DNA of 64,000 nucleotides from Pontibacter kalidii. Lineage in GTDB: Bacteria; Bacteroidota; Bacteroidia; Cytophagales; Hymenobacteraceae. The stretch covers positions 498,501 through 562,500 of the forward strand of contig NZ_CP111079.1 in the NCBI RefSeq assembly GCF_026278245.1, read 5' to 3'. Positions within the stretch are counted from its first letter, which is position 1, and every line of letters begins with the position of its first letter. A program made the position numbers and the translations under genes. The notes under the pieces are model-generated. The model was given only the letters and a program-made list of their open reading frames with translations, was not told the DNA's origin and did no database searches. Positions 53,407 through 61,947 of this stretch are shown piece by piece.

Positions 53407-53585
53407 TCAGGTGATAAAAATAAGTGATGATAGTAAGCTACAAAAGTAGCAAAAAATCAGCGGAATACGGCGGGTCTGTTTCTTCCTGTTGCGCAATGTC
53501 TGTAAAAACCGGGTAGATTATAATTTGTCTTTGGATGATTAGTAGGGGTGGCGGTGAATGTTCCTTATCAGGTAGGGCATTTCCT

Positions 53586-53933
53586 CGCGCAAGCGTCGGC
53601 TTGTATCTTATATAGCCGCTGCTTCCTGCTAACTGAAACGAGCTATACTTGCTAGCTGCTGATCATCCACGGCTTTACAACCAACTTGTTCCGTAGTATT
53701 CTTTCTGCTCTCCAGCCCGAGAGGGCTCGTCATGGGGGTAGGGGCCCTCGATAAGGGCATCGCGCTGGGAGCTTTTCCTGCCCTCGTGCCTCGGGCTGCC
53801 TCACTGGCGTTCGTCACCGGAAAAATCGCATAGGCCTCAGTCCAAGGACTGGGTATCATTTCGATAGCCACGGCTAACAAAGCTTCAACAGAGCTCCCCT
53901 CCTTGGCTAAGGAGGGGTAGGGGTGGTTGGACC
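53586..53933 (+). repeat. Dispersed repeat family, copy D
   Basis: Same orientation as copy A: GCAAGCGTCGGCTTGT, CTAGCTGCTGATCATCCACG, TTTACAACCAACTTGTT, the GAGAGGGCTC / GGGGCCCTCGATAAGGGC variant of copy B, GCATCGCGCTG, TTCGATAGCCAC and the GGGTGGTTGGACC tail. Confidence 0.85.
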
Positions 53934-53975
53934 AGTACTGCAGAATTCCCCTCCTCGGAGGGGCGGGTTTATACT

Positions 53976-54033
53976 TTGTAGGGACAGGTCGCGACCTGTC
54001 CGTGTGAGAACAGCGGCTATAAAACTTATACTT
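53976..54033 (-). repeat. AAGTATAAGTTT...GTCGCGAC palindromic unit, copy 3 (reversed)
   Basis: Reads, on the minus strand, AAGTATAAGTTTTATAGCCG, then GGACAGGTCGCGACCTGTCC and CTACA. Matches the units at 42207 and 45139. Confidence 0.75.
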
Positions 54034-54172
54034 TGGCTAATGCAGTTACAGACCCCCTCCTTAGACTACCGAGAACGGGAGTTCGAAGGTAGCGAGCGTA
54101 GCTTTGAGGGGCAGGGGTGGTTGGACCCGGCACCATAAAGCTGCTAGAAGCTTTAAGAAAAGCGGTTATACT

Positions 54173-55366
54173 TTAAACCAAACCCACCACCACACTGGCT
54201 GCGTTACCGCCAAAGCCGGCGGCATTTACCATGATGCGCTTAATACGTGATGGTACTGTTTGCTGGAGCAGATTTGGATACGGGATGAAAGTATACTGCT
54301 GTTGCTGCAGCACATGCAGGGCGTATTGCAGGCTCAGCGCCCCGGAGGCTCCCAACGTATGGCCAATCAGCCATTTATTAGTGGTGATAGCCGGGCTGTT
54401 TTCGCCGAAGACAGCCTTTATGGCGGCAAGCTCTGCTTTATCGCCAGCGCGGGTGCCGGGTGTGTGCGTAATAATCAGGTGTACGGTTCGGTCGTGCTCC
54501 GGCAGCTGGGCCAGCGCCTGCCTCATCGATTTCTGAAAATTGATACCCTCTGCTGAGATGCCCGTTTTGCTCACCAGCTTCTCAAAGCCCAACCCGACAG
54601 CCTCTATGACTGGCGTACCTGGCGCGGGTTGCCGCACCTGCTCCAGCGCAATAACAGCGGCTCCCTCGCCTAAGGTAAAGGTATTCTGCTTTTCCAAAGC
54701 GTAAGGCTGGCAAGGGTAGGTCGTGTTGGCAAGTCTGGAGTAAATGCCCACGGCCTTCATCTGCGCGATGGTGAAATGAGTGAGTGGGGCCTCGGTGCCG
54801 CCGGCCAGAAAGCGCTTGGCCATACCGGACTTTAGCCAGGCCACCCCGTTGGCAATGGCCATCAGGGCGGTGCTGCAGGTAATGGAGTGGCTGATTTGCC
54901 CGCCACCCGCGTTCACCGCATGCGCCACCCAACTCGACAGGTTTCCGAGAGTAGTGGTAGGGGAGGCGCTGGAAGATAGGTTCTCCTGTTGAAAAGCCTC
55001 GAAATGTTCCTCAAACAAGCCGGTTGCCCCGCGGGAGGAGCCAATGTTTACCGCCAGGTCATCATCTGCTGAAGAATTCTCTTGCAGCCAACCCGCCTGC
55101 GTTGCCGCTTGCCTGGCAGCATATACCGCCATCAGCACCGAGCGGTCGAGCTGCTTGTACACTGGGTTTTCGTGAAGCAAATCTTGCAACTGCTCCTCTG
55201 CCTCAGCTGGCAAAGCAGCTACAGGCGTTGGTTGGGCCTGGTGAAGTATAGCTTTGAAAGCTGGTATACCGGAAGTATAAGCTGCTGCAGTAGAAGTGCT
55301 ATCGTGCCCTAACGGAGAAATGGCCCCCAGTCCTTTGATGACAATATGTTCTTTCGCTGCTTCCAA
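54173..55366 (-). CDS. Beta-ketoacyl-ACP synthase (FabF-like) in the biotin cluster
   Basis: A 397-residue thiolase-fold enzyme. The Cys-His-His triad is Cys164 (SHSITCSTALMA), His301 (IITHTPGTRAGDK) and His336 (WLIGHTLGASG). It is more diverged than housekeeping FabF, and the sequence around the active site is unusual. It lies downstream of bioA on the same strand after a 271-base repeat-bearing gap. Ketoacyl synthases in bio clusters may build the pimelate chain. That role is an inference, since no bioC or bioH is in the window. Confidence 0.88.
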   Translation of the reverse strand: MEAAKEHIVIKGLGAISPLGHDSTSTAAAYTSGIPAFKAILHQAQPTPVAALPAEAEEQLQDLLHENPVYKQLDRSVLMAVYAARQAATQAGWLQENSSADDDLAVNIGSSRGATGLFEEHFEAFQQENLSSSASPTTTLGNLSSWVAHAVNAGGGQISHSITCSTALMAIANGVAWLKSGMAKRFLAGGTEAPLTHFTIAQMKAVGIYSRLANTTYPCQPYALEKQNTFTLGEGAAVIALEQVRQPAPGTPVIEAVGLGFEKLVSKTGISAEGINFQKSMRQALAQLPEHDRTVHLIITHTPGTRAGDKAELAAIKAVFGENSPAITTNKWLIGHTLGASGALSLQYALHVLQQQQYTFIPYPNLLQQTVPSRIKRIMVNAAGFGGNAASVVVGLV

Positions 55367-55390
55367 AACGTGGGCAAAGGTAAGTATTCC

Positions 55391-55428
55391 AGATCAGGAT
55401 TTACAGGATTTTAGGATAGGCAGGATGA
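55391..55428. repeat. ATCAGGATTTACAGGATTTT-type repeat
   Basis: Similar to 45031-45069 and to 42977-43003 (reversed). A degenerate intergenic repeat of GGAT-rich units, one of several in the 55367-55637 gap, which also holds two CCCCTCCAAGGAGGGG palindromes. Confidence 0.6.
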
Positions 55429-55637
55429 GAAATCGTGGAAAAACAACTCAGTTTCCACGATTCCTGCGCTGTTACGGATAGCTTTGTCCGAAACAGCGCC
55501 CTTATCTACCTCCGAGTATGGTTAAACTGTAAACCCACCCCTAACCCCTCCAAGGAGGGGAGTCCTACAAGTGTAATTTGACTCCCCTCCTTGGAGGGGG
55601 AGGGATGGGGTAATCGCAACTTGCGGTTTATACTTGC

Positions 55638-56954
55638 CTAATCATGCAGCATAATCGAATCCGGATGCGGGTGCTGCCTTTTGCCTGCCACAATCTCCTG
55701 CATTCCGATCAGTGTCTGGTATACCTGATCGAGTTGCTCGTCGGTGATGCAGTAAGGAGGGATAACATAGATGATGTTGCCCAGCGGACGAAGTATAACC
55801 CCGTTGTCCAGCCCGAAACTATAGAGCGTGTCGCGCAGGTCGCTGAAGTAGGACGTGGCTCCGTCATAGAATTCGATGGCTAGGATGGTGCCCTGCTGGC
55901 GCACCTCCAGCACCTGCGGCAGGTCTTTTATACTTTGAGCAAAGGCTGCGTGGCGATGTCCGATGCGGTTTATACTTTCCTGTGTTTCGGGCTGCAACAG
56001 CAAATCCATACTTGCCAGGCCGGCAGCGCAGGCCACGGGGTTGGCTGTGTAGCTATGGCCGTGGAAAAGGGTTTTGCTACGGTCGTCGTGCAGGAAGGCC
56101 TCGTAAATTTTTTCGTTGCAGGAGGTGGCTCCCAGGGCCATGGTACCCCCGGTCAGCCCCTTCGAGAGGCATACCATGTCGGGCTTTTGCTGCAGGTAAT
56201 CCGTCGCAAAAGTGCGCCCGGTGCGGCCAAAGCCGGTCATCACCTCATCGGCAATGTTGAGGATGTCGTGCTGCTGGCAGATGGCCATTAGCTTATCGAG
56301 CACTTCAGGGGTATACATGATCATCCCACCGGTACCTAGCACCAGCGGCTCGTAAATAAAAGCGGCAATGTCACCCTGAGCAGCAAGTGCTTCCAGTTGT
56401 TTTATACTTTCTGCTTCCTTGCCGACAGTAGGCACGTCTATAAACTCCACCTCGAACAGGTAGGGCCAGAACGGGGCGGTAAAGGCACTGCGGGCGCTCA
56501 CCGACATGGCCCCGAACGTATCGCCATGATAGCTGTCGCGGAAGGCGATGATCTTCTTTTTAGGCGTGCCGAGGTTGTTCCAGTACTGGATAGCCATTTT
56601 CAGGGCCACTTCCACGGCGGTGGAGCCGTTGTCGGAGTAAAAGATACGGCTCTGGCCCTGGGGCAGGAGCTGCAAAAGACGCTCGGCAAAGGTAACGGCG
56701 GCAGGATGTGTGAAGCCGGCAAAAATAACATGCTCCAGCGTGCGCAGCTGCTCGGCTACTTTTTTGGCAATGTAGGGGTGCGCGTGCCCGTGCAGGTTTA
56801 CCCACCACGAGGCCACGGCATCAATATAAGTCTGGCCATCCTCCGAAAACAAAAGCGCCCCCTCGCCCCGAACAATCGGAATAGGAAGCGCTGCGGTTTT
56901 CATTTGGGTATAAGGATGCCAGATAACGTTTTGATCACGTTCGGCTAAGTTCAT
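55638..56954 (-). CDS. bioA: Adenosylmethionine-8-amino-7-oxononanoate aminotransferase
   Basis: A 438-residue class-III PLP aminotransferase that makes diaminopelargonate for biotin. HPYTQMKTAALPIPIVRGEG at the start and the PLP-lysine region DMVCLSKGLTGGTMALG, then LFHGHSYTANPVACAA, are typical. It is third of four core biotin genes (bioF-bioD overlap upstream) and 60 bases from bioD. Several AAGTATAA-type motifs lie inside this gene. Confidence 0.95.
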   Translation of the reverse strand: MNLAERDQNVIWHPYTQMKTAALPIPIVRGEGALLFSEDGQTYIDAVASWWVNLHGHAHPYIAKKVAEQLRTLEHVIFAGFTHPAAVTFAERLLQLLPQGQSRIFYSDNGSTAVEVALKMAIQYWNNLGTPKKKIIAFRDSYHGDTFGAMSVSARSAFTAPFWPYLFEVEFIDVPTVGKEAESIKQLEALAAQGDIAAFIYEPLVLGTGGMIMYTPEVLDKLMAICQQHDILNIADEVMTGFGRTGRTFATDYLQQKPDMVCLSKGLTGGTMALGATSCNEKIYEAFLHDDRSKTLFHGHSYTANPVACAAGLASMDLLLQPETQESINRIGHRHAAFAQSIKDLPQVLEVRQQGTILAIEFYDGATSYFSDLRDTLYSFGLDNGVILRPLGNIIYVIPPYCITDEQLDQVYQTLIGMQEIVAGKRQHPHPDSIMLHD

Positions 56955-57013
56955 TCTTACAGTGTGCGTTCAGGCACGTTTGGTTTTGTAGAGTTTCTGC
57001 TATAGGCAAACAA

Positions 57014-57628
57014 CTATAAGTATCCTTCAAATGTTTTGGCATACTCGGCCACGGTATCCTTGCAGAAGTCGGCTTCCTGGCGGATAGACGGCAGGCAACG
57101 CAGTCCGGTATACTTCACGATGAAATCCTCTGAGGTGGCGTTCTCCTCCCCATTAAAGATGATACCGGCAACCGGAATTTTGCGGTAGCGCAGCACCTCG
57201 GCAGTGAGCAACGTATGGTTTATACTTCCGAGGTAGTTGCGCGACACAAGTATAACCTCCAGGCCCAGCTGCTGCACCAGATCCAGCACGAGGTAACGCT
57301 TGTTCAGGGGCACCATCAGGCCACCGGCTCCCTCCACAATCAGGTTGTTTTGGGTGTCGGGTAGTCTCATGCCTTTCACATCGATCTCCACGCCCTCGGC
57401 AGCGGCAGCCTTATGCGGCGACGCAGCCATTTTGAGGCGGTAAGCCTCCGGGTGGAAAACCGAGCGCTCGTTAGAAACCAGACTCTTTACAGTGTCTGTG
57501 TCGGTGAAGTCCAGACCGCCTGCTTGCACAGGTTTCCAGTAGTCGGCCTGCAGGGCTTCGGTAAGTATGGCAGCAGCAACCGTCTTGCCTACATCCGTAC
57601 CGATTCCTGTTACAAAATATTGTTTCAT
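57014..57628 (-). CDS. bioD: Dethiobiotin synthetase
   Basis: A 204-residue ATPase-like enzyme that closes the ureido ring of dethiobiotin. P-loop GIGTDVGKTVAAA at the N-terminus and GAGGLMVPLN mid-protein. Overlaps bioF by 4 bases, consistent with coupled translation. Confidence 0.95.
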   Translation of the reverse strand: MKQYFVTGIGTDVGKTVAAAILTEALQADYWKPVQAGGLDFTDTDTVKSLVSNERSVFHPEAYRLKMAASPHKAAAAEGVEIDVKGMRLPDTQNNLIVEGAGGLMVPLNKRYLVLDLVQQLGLEVILVSRNYLGSINHTLLTAEVLRYRKIPVAGIIFNGEENATSEDFIVKYTGLRCLPSIRQEADFCKDTVAEYAKTFEGYL

Positions 57629-58761
57629 GTACCTTTGGCTATGGCCTGCACGAGGCCCTCAATTTCTTCTTCTGTATTAAAAGCATGCACAATTACGCGC
57701 AGCCGTTCGGTGCCTTGGGGCACGGTGGGGCTAAGCACGGGGCGCACGTCAAAACGATCTTGTTGCAGCGCAGCCGCCAGCGCCTTTAGTTGCTGTGGCT
57801 GTTGCAGGAAAACAGAGAGTATAACACTGCCTTCCGGGGTACAGCGAATGCCGCTGATGTTGTTTAGTTTCCGGTACAATAGGTGCGCCAGCCGTTTTAC
57901 CCATTCCCGCTCTTCCGCAAGCTCGGGCAGCAACGTATAGGCGCACTTCAGGGCCACCAGCGCGTGCGTTGGAAGCCCTGTGGTATAAATAAAAGCGCGG
58001 CTGTAGTTGATGAGAAACTCACGGAGCACCTGCGGACCTACCACGGCAGCCCCGTGTAAGCCCATGGCCTTGCCGTAGGTCAGTACCCGGGCAAATACCT
58101 CCTGCTCCAGCCCCAGGTCCGATACAAGTCCCTCGCCTTTCGCACCGTAGAGGCCCACGGCATGTGCCTCATCCACAATAAGTGCCGCATTATGTGCGTT
58201 ACATACTTGTGCCAGTTCCCGCAAGGGCGCCTGGTCGCCATCCATCGAGTACACCGACTCTACCAGCACGTATACCTGCCCGCTCGTCCGTTCCAGTTTT
58301 TGCCGCAGGTCCTCCACATTATTATGGCGGAAGGCATAACTCTTGGCAAAGCTCAGGCGCAGCCCGTCTTTCATAGAGGCATGGCTGGCCTCATCATACA
58401 GCACGGTGTCGCCGCGCTGGGGCAGTGCCGACAGCAAACCCACGTTGGCGGTGTAGCCGGAGTTAAAAAGCAGCGCCGCCTCCGCCTGGTGGTAGCGCGC
58501 AATCATCCCCTCCAGCTCCTCAAACAGCGGGTGGTTACCTGATAACAGTCGGGAGCCGGTCGCACCCAATGGCAGATGTTTATACTTTTCCTCCTCCTTG
58601 TGGATAAGTGCCCGCAGTTTCTCAGAGCGAGCAAGGCCGAGGTAATCGTTAGAGCAGAAGTCAGTAAGGCCGGAGGTGATTTTCAGCGCCCGCAAGTTTC
58701 CCTGCGCCGCCCGCTCCGCCAGCTTCTGCTGTAGTTTTATGGACAAAGGATCTTGTGACAA
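57625..58761 (-). CDS. bioF: 8-amino-7-oxononanoate synthase
   Basis: A 378-residue PLP enzyme that joins a pimeloyl thioester and alanine. VDEAHAVGLYG and the PLP-lysine region VLTYGKAMGLHGAAVVG are present. The usual family form is TLGKALG, so the active-site flank is slightly unusual. It overlaps bioD by 4 bases. Upstream, GACAAAGGACAAAGG-type repeats separate it from bioB. Confidence 0.93.
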   Translation of the reverse strand: MSQDPLSIKLQQKLAERAAQGNLRALKITSGLTDFCSNDYLGLARSEKLRALIHKEEEKYKHLPLGATGSRLLSGNHPLFEELEGMIARYHQAEAALLFNSGYTANVGLLSALPQRGDTVLYDEASHASMKDGLRLSFAKSYAFRHNNVEDLRQKLERTSGQVYVLVESVYSMDGDQAPLRELAQVCNAHNAALIVDEAHAVGLYGAKGEGLVSDLGLEQEVFARVLTYGKAMGLHGAAVVGPQVLREFLINYSRAFIYTTGLPTHALVALKCAYTLLPELAEEREWVKRLAHLLYRKLNNISGIRCTPEGSVILSVFLQQPQQLKALAAALQQDRFDVRPVLSPTVPQGTERLRVIVHAFNTEEEIEGLVQAIAKGT

Positions 58762-58830
58762 AGGACAAAGGAGTTAAGCAATAATACCTTAAAGTATAAT
58801 TCTTTTGTCTTATGTCAAATAGTCTTTTGT
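58740..58830. repeat. GACAAAGG short repeats in inverted pairs between bioB and bioF
   Basis: ATGGACAAAGG and GACAAAGGACAAAGGAG on the left are inverted relative to TTTTGTCTTATGTC and AGTCTTTTGTCT on the right. The left part overlaps the start of bioF. Part of the same kind of locus-specific repeat seen at 23399 and 27800. Confidence 0.55.
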
Positions 58831-59832
58831 CTAGCCAACCACCGGTTGGCATACTTCTTTGAATGATTTTCTAGGATTCAGGCCCAGCAGCTCGAACATG
58901 GCTTTGTCCGCGTCAAAATCCGGGTTAGGAGTAGTCAGGAGTTTCTCTCCTGTAAAGATAGAATTGGCGCCAGCCAGGAAGCACAGGGCCTGTTCTGTCA
59001 CGCTCATGCGCTCGCGACCAGCCGACAGGCGCACCATCGACTTCGGCATCAGGATACGGGCCGTGGCGATCATGCGCACCATCTCCCACACCGACACCAG
59101 CGGCTGGTGCTCCAGCGGCGTACCTTTAACCGGCACCAGTGCGTTTACCGGCACCGACTCCGGGTGCTGCACCATGGTAGACAAGGTATGCAGCATCTTG
59201 ATGCGGTCTTCGTCCGTCTCTCCTAAACCGATAATGCCACCTGAGCATACCGAGATACCCGCTTTGCGCACGTTGTCGATCGTGTTCAGGCGGTCGTCGT
59301 AGGTACGGGTGGTGATGATGCTGGCGTAGTTATCCTCGGAGGTATCCAGGTTATGGTTGTAGGCATACAGGCCGGCCTCTTTTAGCTTCTCAGCCTGGTA
59401 CTCGTTTACCATACCCAGCGTGCAGCATACTTCCAGACCCAGGTCGTTCACACCTTTCACCATATCCAGCACCTTATCGAAGTCGCGGTTATCGCGCACC
59501 TCGCGCCAGGCCGCGCCCATGCAGAAACGGGTAGAGCCGCCTTCTTTGGCGCGCTGCGCCGCCGTCAGCACCTGGTCCTGGCTCAGCAGCTTATGCACAT
59601 CCACATCGGTGTGGTAGCGCGCCGCCTGCGGGCAGTAGGCACAGTCTTCGGAGCAACCGCCGGTTTTAACAGACAGAAGCGTGCACACCTGCACTTCGCC
59701 GGTGGCCTGGTACTGCTTGTGCACATTAGCTGCCTCTACAATCAGTTCCAGTACGGGTTTGTTGTATATCGCCTCTATTTCTTCCAAACTCCAGTCGTTG
59801 CGGAGAGCTGTGTTTTGTCCGTTCTGCATCAT
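58831..59832 (-). CDS. bioB: Biotin synthase
   Basis: A 333-residue radical SAM enzyme that inserts sulfur into dethiobiotin. The cluster ligands are Cys60, Cys64 and Cys67 in [34 protein letters not shown] and [15 protein letters not shown] segments (here [16 protein letters not shown]) follow. It is the first gene of the minus-strand biotin cluster. Its upstream region has no clear BirA operator that I can see. Confidence 0.96.
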   Translation of the reverse strand: MMQNGQNTALRNDWSLEEIEAIYNKPVLELIVEAANVHKQYQATGEVQVCTLLSVKTGGCSEDCAYCPQAARYHTDVDVHKLLSQDQVLTAAQRAKEGGSTRFCMGAAWREVRDNRDFDKVLDMVKGVNDLGLEVCCTLGMVNEYQAEKLKEAGLYAYNHNLDTSEDNYASIITTRTYDDRLNTIDNVRKAGISVCSGGIIGLGETDEDRIKMLHTLSTMVQHPESVPVNALVPVKGTPLEHQPLVSVWEMVRMIATARILMPKSMVRLSAGRERMSVTEQALCFLAGANSIFTGEKLLTTPNPDFDADKAMFELLGLNPRKSFKEVCQPVVG

Positions 59833-60007
59833 GGTCCTCGTGTTTAGGGTTACGAAGGTAATTTGAAGATTTAGGATTTAAAAATCAAAAGTCTGGGCAG
59901 CTTCGGTGGATAAATAGTTAACTTATTCAGCACGTGCAGGTTCTTTGTGGATAAATTACTTTGTTGATTTGTTGAGAAAATTTGATTAGCGGGCCAAGGG
60001 TGGAAAA

Positions 60008-60035
60008 CAAAAAGCCCCTGCTGGTGGGCAGGGGC
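60008..60035 (-). terminator. Intrinsic terminator after the DUF4145 gene
   Basis: GCCCCTGC (60014-60021) pairs with GCAGGGGC (60028-60035). On the minus strand it is followed by TTTTTGTTTT. Confidence 0.88.
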
Positions 60036-60110
60036 GGGGGGAATGGTCTCGTGTAAGCAATGTGCAAGGCCGTCGGCCGTAGCATAATGTTTATACATTG
60101 TTAGCAAATG

Positions 60111-60881
60111 TTATTTTAGTTTACGCCTTTCTGCAAGCTCCATTTTCATAGCTTTTATTTTAGCAGGGAGTACAAAAACTTCATTTACTAAAAGTAAAAA
60201 CAAGTCGTGAACTGCATTAGCATCTTCTTCAGAAAATTCTTGTAATTCTTCGTCTTTATCGGGATGTGCTCCTTGATTTCCAACTTGTCTAATCAAACTA
60301 CTATTATCATGAAAAACATCTGTTAGATTAATTTGCAAAGCATTTACATTGTCTTTTAGCCATTCTAGTTCTTTATACAAGGTTCTGCCTTTGGCTCCTA
60401 ATATATCCTTAACTAAAATTTGTAGGGCACGCCTGAACATAATAGTTGCAGACATGTATTGAGAATGTTGCAAGGCGTACTTTGCTTCCAATACTGTTTT
60501 TTTCAACAAGCGATACTCTGCAGGTATATCTTTAGTCTCAAATTGTGATTCTTGAGATGGGAGGTTAAATAATTTATAGTAATCAAAAACATACCTACTG
60601 CCATTTTCAGATTCCTGCAATCTTGAAAGCACAACTAATTGTATGAAACTTTGCCTTTTACAACTTGGACATTGAATAAAAAAAGTAGCAAAAATTGGTA
60701 AGTTGTCTTTTCTGTAAGTTCTTTCATGCCACCGAGAACCTATTTTTAAGTAAGCATCTTTTTGACAAAAGTCACATCTACTAGATATTTCTGAACTTAA
60801 ACTTGAAGAGTCATTTGTCAAAACGAATTGATGATTACTTTTTATGTACTCAGTAAATTCTTCTTCATTTAATAATTTCAT
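60111..60881 (-). CDS. DUF4145 domain-containing protein, AT-rich (probable transfer)
   Basis: A 256-residue soluble protein. Two CxxC pairs (CDFCQK at residues 36-41 and CPSCKR near 75) suggest a zinc ribbon. The later region ATIMFRRALQILVKDILGAK, then QVGNQGAHPDKDEELQEFSE, matches the helical DUF4145 domain, which is often linked to defence or mobile genes. The gene is clearly AT-rich compared with neighbours and lacks the AAGTATAA motif, suggesting recent acquisition. Function unknown. Confidence 0.82.
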   Translation of the reverse strand: MKLLNEEEFTEYIKSNHQFVLTNDSSSLSSEISSRCDFCQKDAYLKIGSRWHERTYRKDNLPIFATFFIQCPSCKRQSFIQLVVLSRLQESENGSRYVFDYYKLFNLPSQESQFETKDIPAEYRLLKKTVLEAKYALQHSQYMSATIMFRRALQILVKDILGAKGRTLYKELEWLKDNVNALQINLTDVFHDNSSLIRQVGNQGAHPDKDEELQEFSEEDANAVHDLFLLLVNEVFVLPAKIKAMKMELAERRKLK

Positions 60882-60905
60882 ATGTTTTTAATATTTGTTA
60901 ATTTC

Positions 60906-60936
60906 AGTATAAACGGAACCCTATTCCGTTTATACT
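60906..60936. repeat. Inverted pair of AGTATAA motifs upstream of the DUF4145 gene
   Basis: AGTATAAACGGAA (60906-60918) and TTCCGTTTATACT (60924-60936) form a perfect 13-bp inverted repeat with a 5-base loop. It lies between the DUF4145 start and the terminator of the next gene. Could be an operator or a motif pair like that at 5921-5981. Confidence 0.75.
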
Positions 60937-60990
60937 ATCAAATCCGGGGGCTAAACGGAGTACTCTTTAAATATAGCAATTTCTATGAAA

Positions 60991-61020
60991 CAAAAAGAGC
61001 ACCCGTCTCCAGGTGCTCTT
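60991..61020 (-). terminator. Intrinsic terminator of the gene at 61047-61676
   Basis: AAGAGCACC (60995-61003) pairs with GGTGCTCTT (61012-61020). The minus strand continues with TTTG. Confidence 0.88.
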
Positions 61021-61046
61021 CCATTGCTGATTTCATACTTTGTACT

Positions 61047-61676
61047 TTACTCTTCCTGCGCCTCCTCCAGGTGCACCAGGTAGCGGGTTAGTTTGTCCCA
61101 CTGCAGCTCCTGGAAGATGGCCCAGCCGCCCTCGGCCACGAAGGTATTCAGCACGGCACGGTCGCCGGCATCTTCGCCCTGGTTGTTGATACCCTCATTT
61201 TTGCCGATCTCATACCCATGGATGGTATTCCCCTGGCGGGTTACCCGGAAGGTGCTGCTGGCCTCCTTTATAAAAAAGTGCTCTACCTCGGCCTCACCCT
61301 CGCCCAACTCCTTCGGTTTCTCGCTCGGGTGCACCACAAACTCGGCAAGGTTATCCTCCTCGCGCAGGTCCGCAATCTTCACCCAGTTCTCGATGGTGGA
61401 GGCCGGAAGTATGATCTTCAGGTAATAGCCAACCTCCGGCTTGAGCGCCGTGGTGCGGCCGCGGCTATCGTAGAGCTCGAACGTGGAGTTAACGCCGGAG
61501 AGCTTGGTCCAGTCATTCACGTTAAAGAGCTTTTGTTTCGAGCGTTCAAAGGCCGTCCTGGCTTCCTGCTCGGTCGGGTAGCTGTTCTCGTTCTGGTAGA
61601 CCTTGTCCTTGGTCTCCTCGCCCTGCAGCACTTTGGCCTCTTTCTTTACCTTGTTAAATATATCCTTTATCGACAT
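61047..61676 (-). CDS. Conserved hypothetical protein, about 209 residues
   Basis: A soluble protein beginning MSIKDIFNKVKKEAKVLQGE, with charged helical N-terminal third, then mixed alpha/beta segments (FNVNDWTKLSGVNSTFELYD, GYYLKIILPASTIENWVKIA) and a Glu-rich end (VHLEEAQEE). No signal peptide or membrane segment. I do not recognise a named family. It stands alone with its own terminator. Confidence 0.75.
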   Translation of the reverse strand: MSIKDIFNKVKKEAKVLQGEETKDKVYQNENSYPTEQEARTAFERSKQKLFNVNDWTKLSGVNSTFELYDSRGRTTALKPEVGYYLKIILPASTIENWVKIADLREEDNLAEFVVHPSEKPKELGEGEAEVEHFFIKEASSTFRVTRQGNTIHGYEIGKNEGINNQGEDAGDRAVLNTFVAEGGWAIFQELQWDKLTRYLVHLEEAQEE

Positions 61677-61947
61677 GGCTGTTCTTCGTTTTAGTGATGT
61701 GGAAGTATACCTCCTCAGAGAATGAGTTTACGCGCCATTTGGCCGGATGTTGATGGCTCGGATCAGAAAGTCCGGAGGAACGTGTGAGCGAACAGGTACA
61801 GAAGGCACAGCATATAAACCGTAGAGTTGCTCTTTAGGTCGTGCCTAACACAAGGTATAGGTGGTAATAGTTATAAATTCCCATTAAATCCATATCTTAG
61901 CATATTATTGCTGCACTATCACAAAAGAAGCTGCAAAAACATCTTTT

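Larger units (their letters stand above)
53407..54172. other. Gene-free interval with dispersed repeat copy D
   Basis: No convincing gene. It holds copy D (53586-53933), a CCCCTCCTCGGAGGGG palindrome (53948-53963), the reversed GTCGCGAC unit (53976-54033) and a second GGGTGGTTGGACC tail (about 54112-54130). Confidence 0.75.

Noticed and set aside
53407..53585. Lysine riboswitch upstream of lysC
   Set aside because: No L-box core elements are visible in the short leader; the interval is taken up by repeat DNA.
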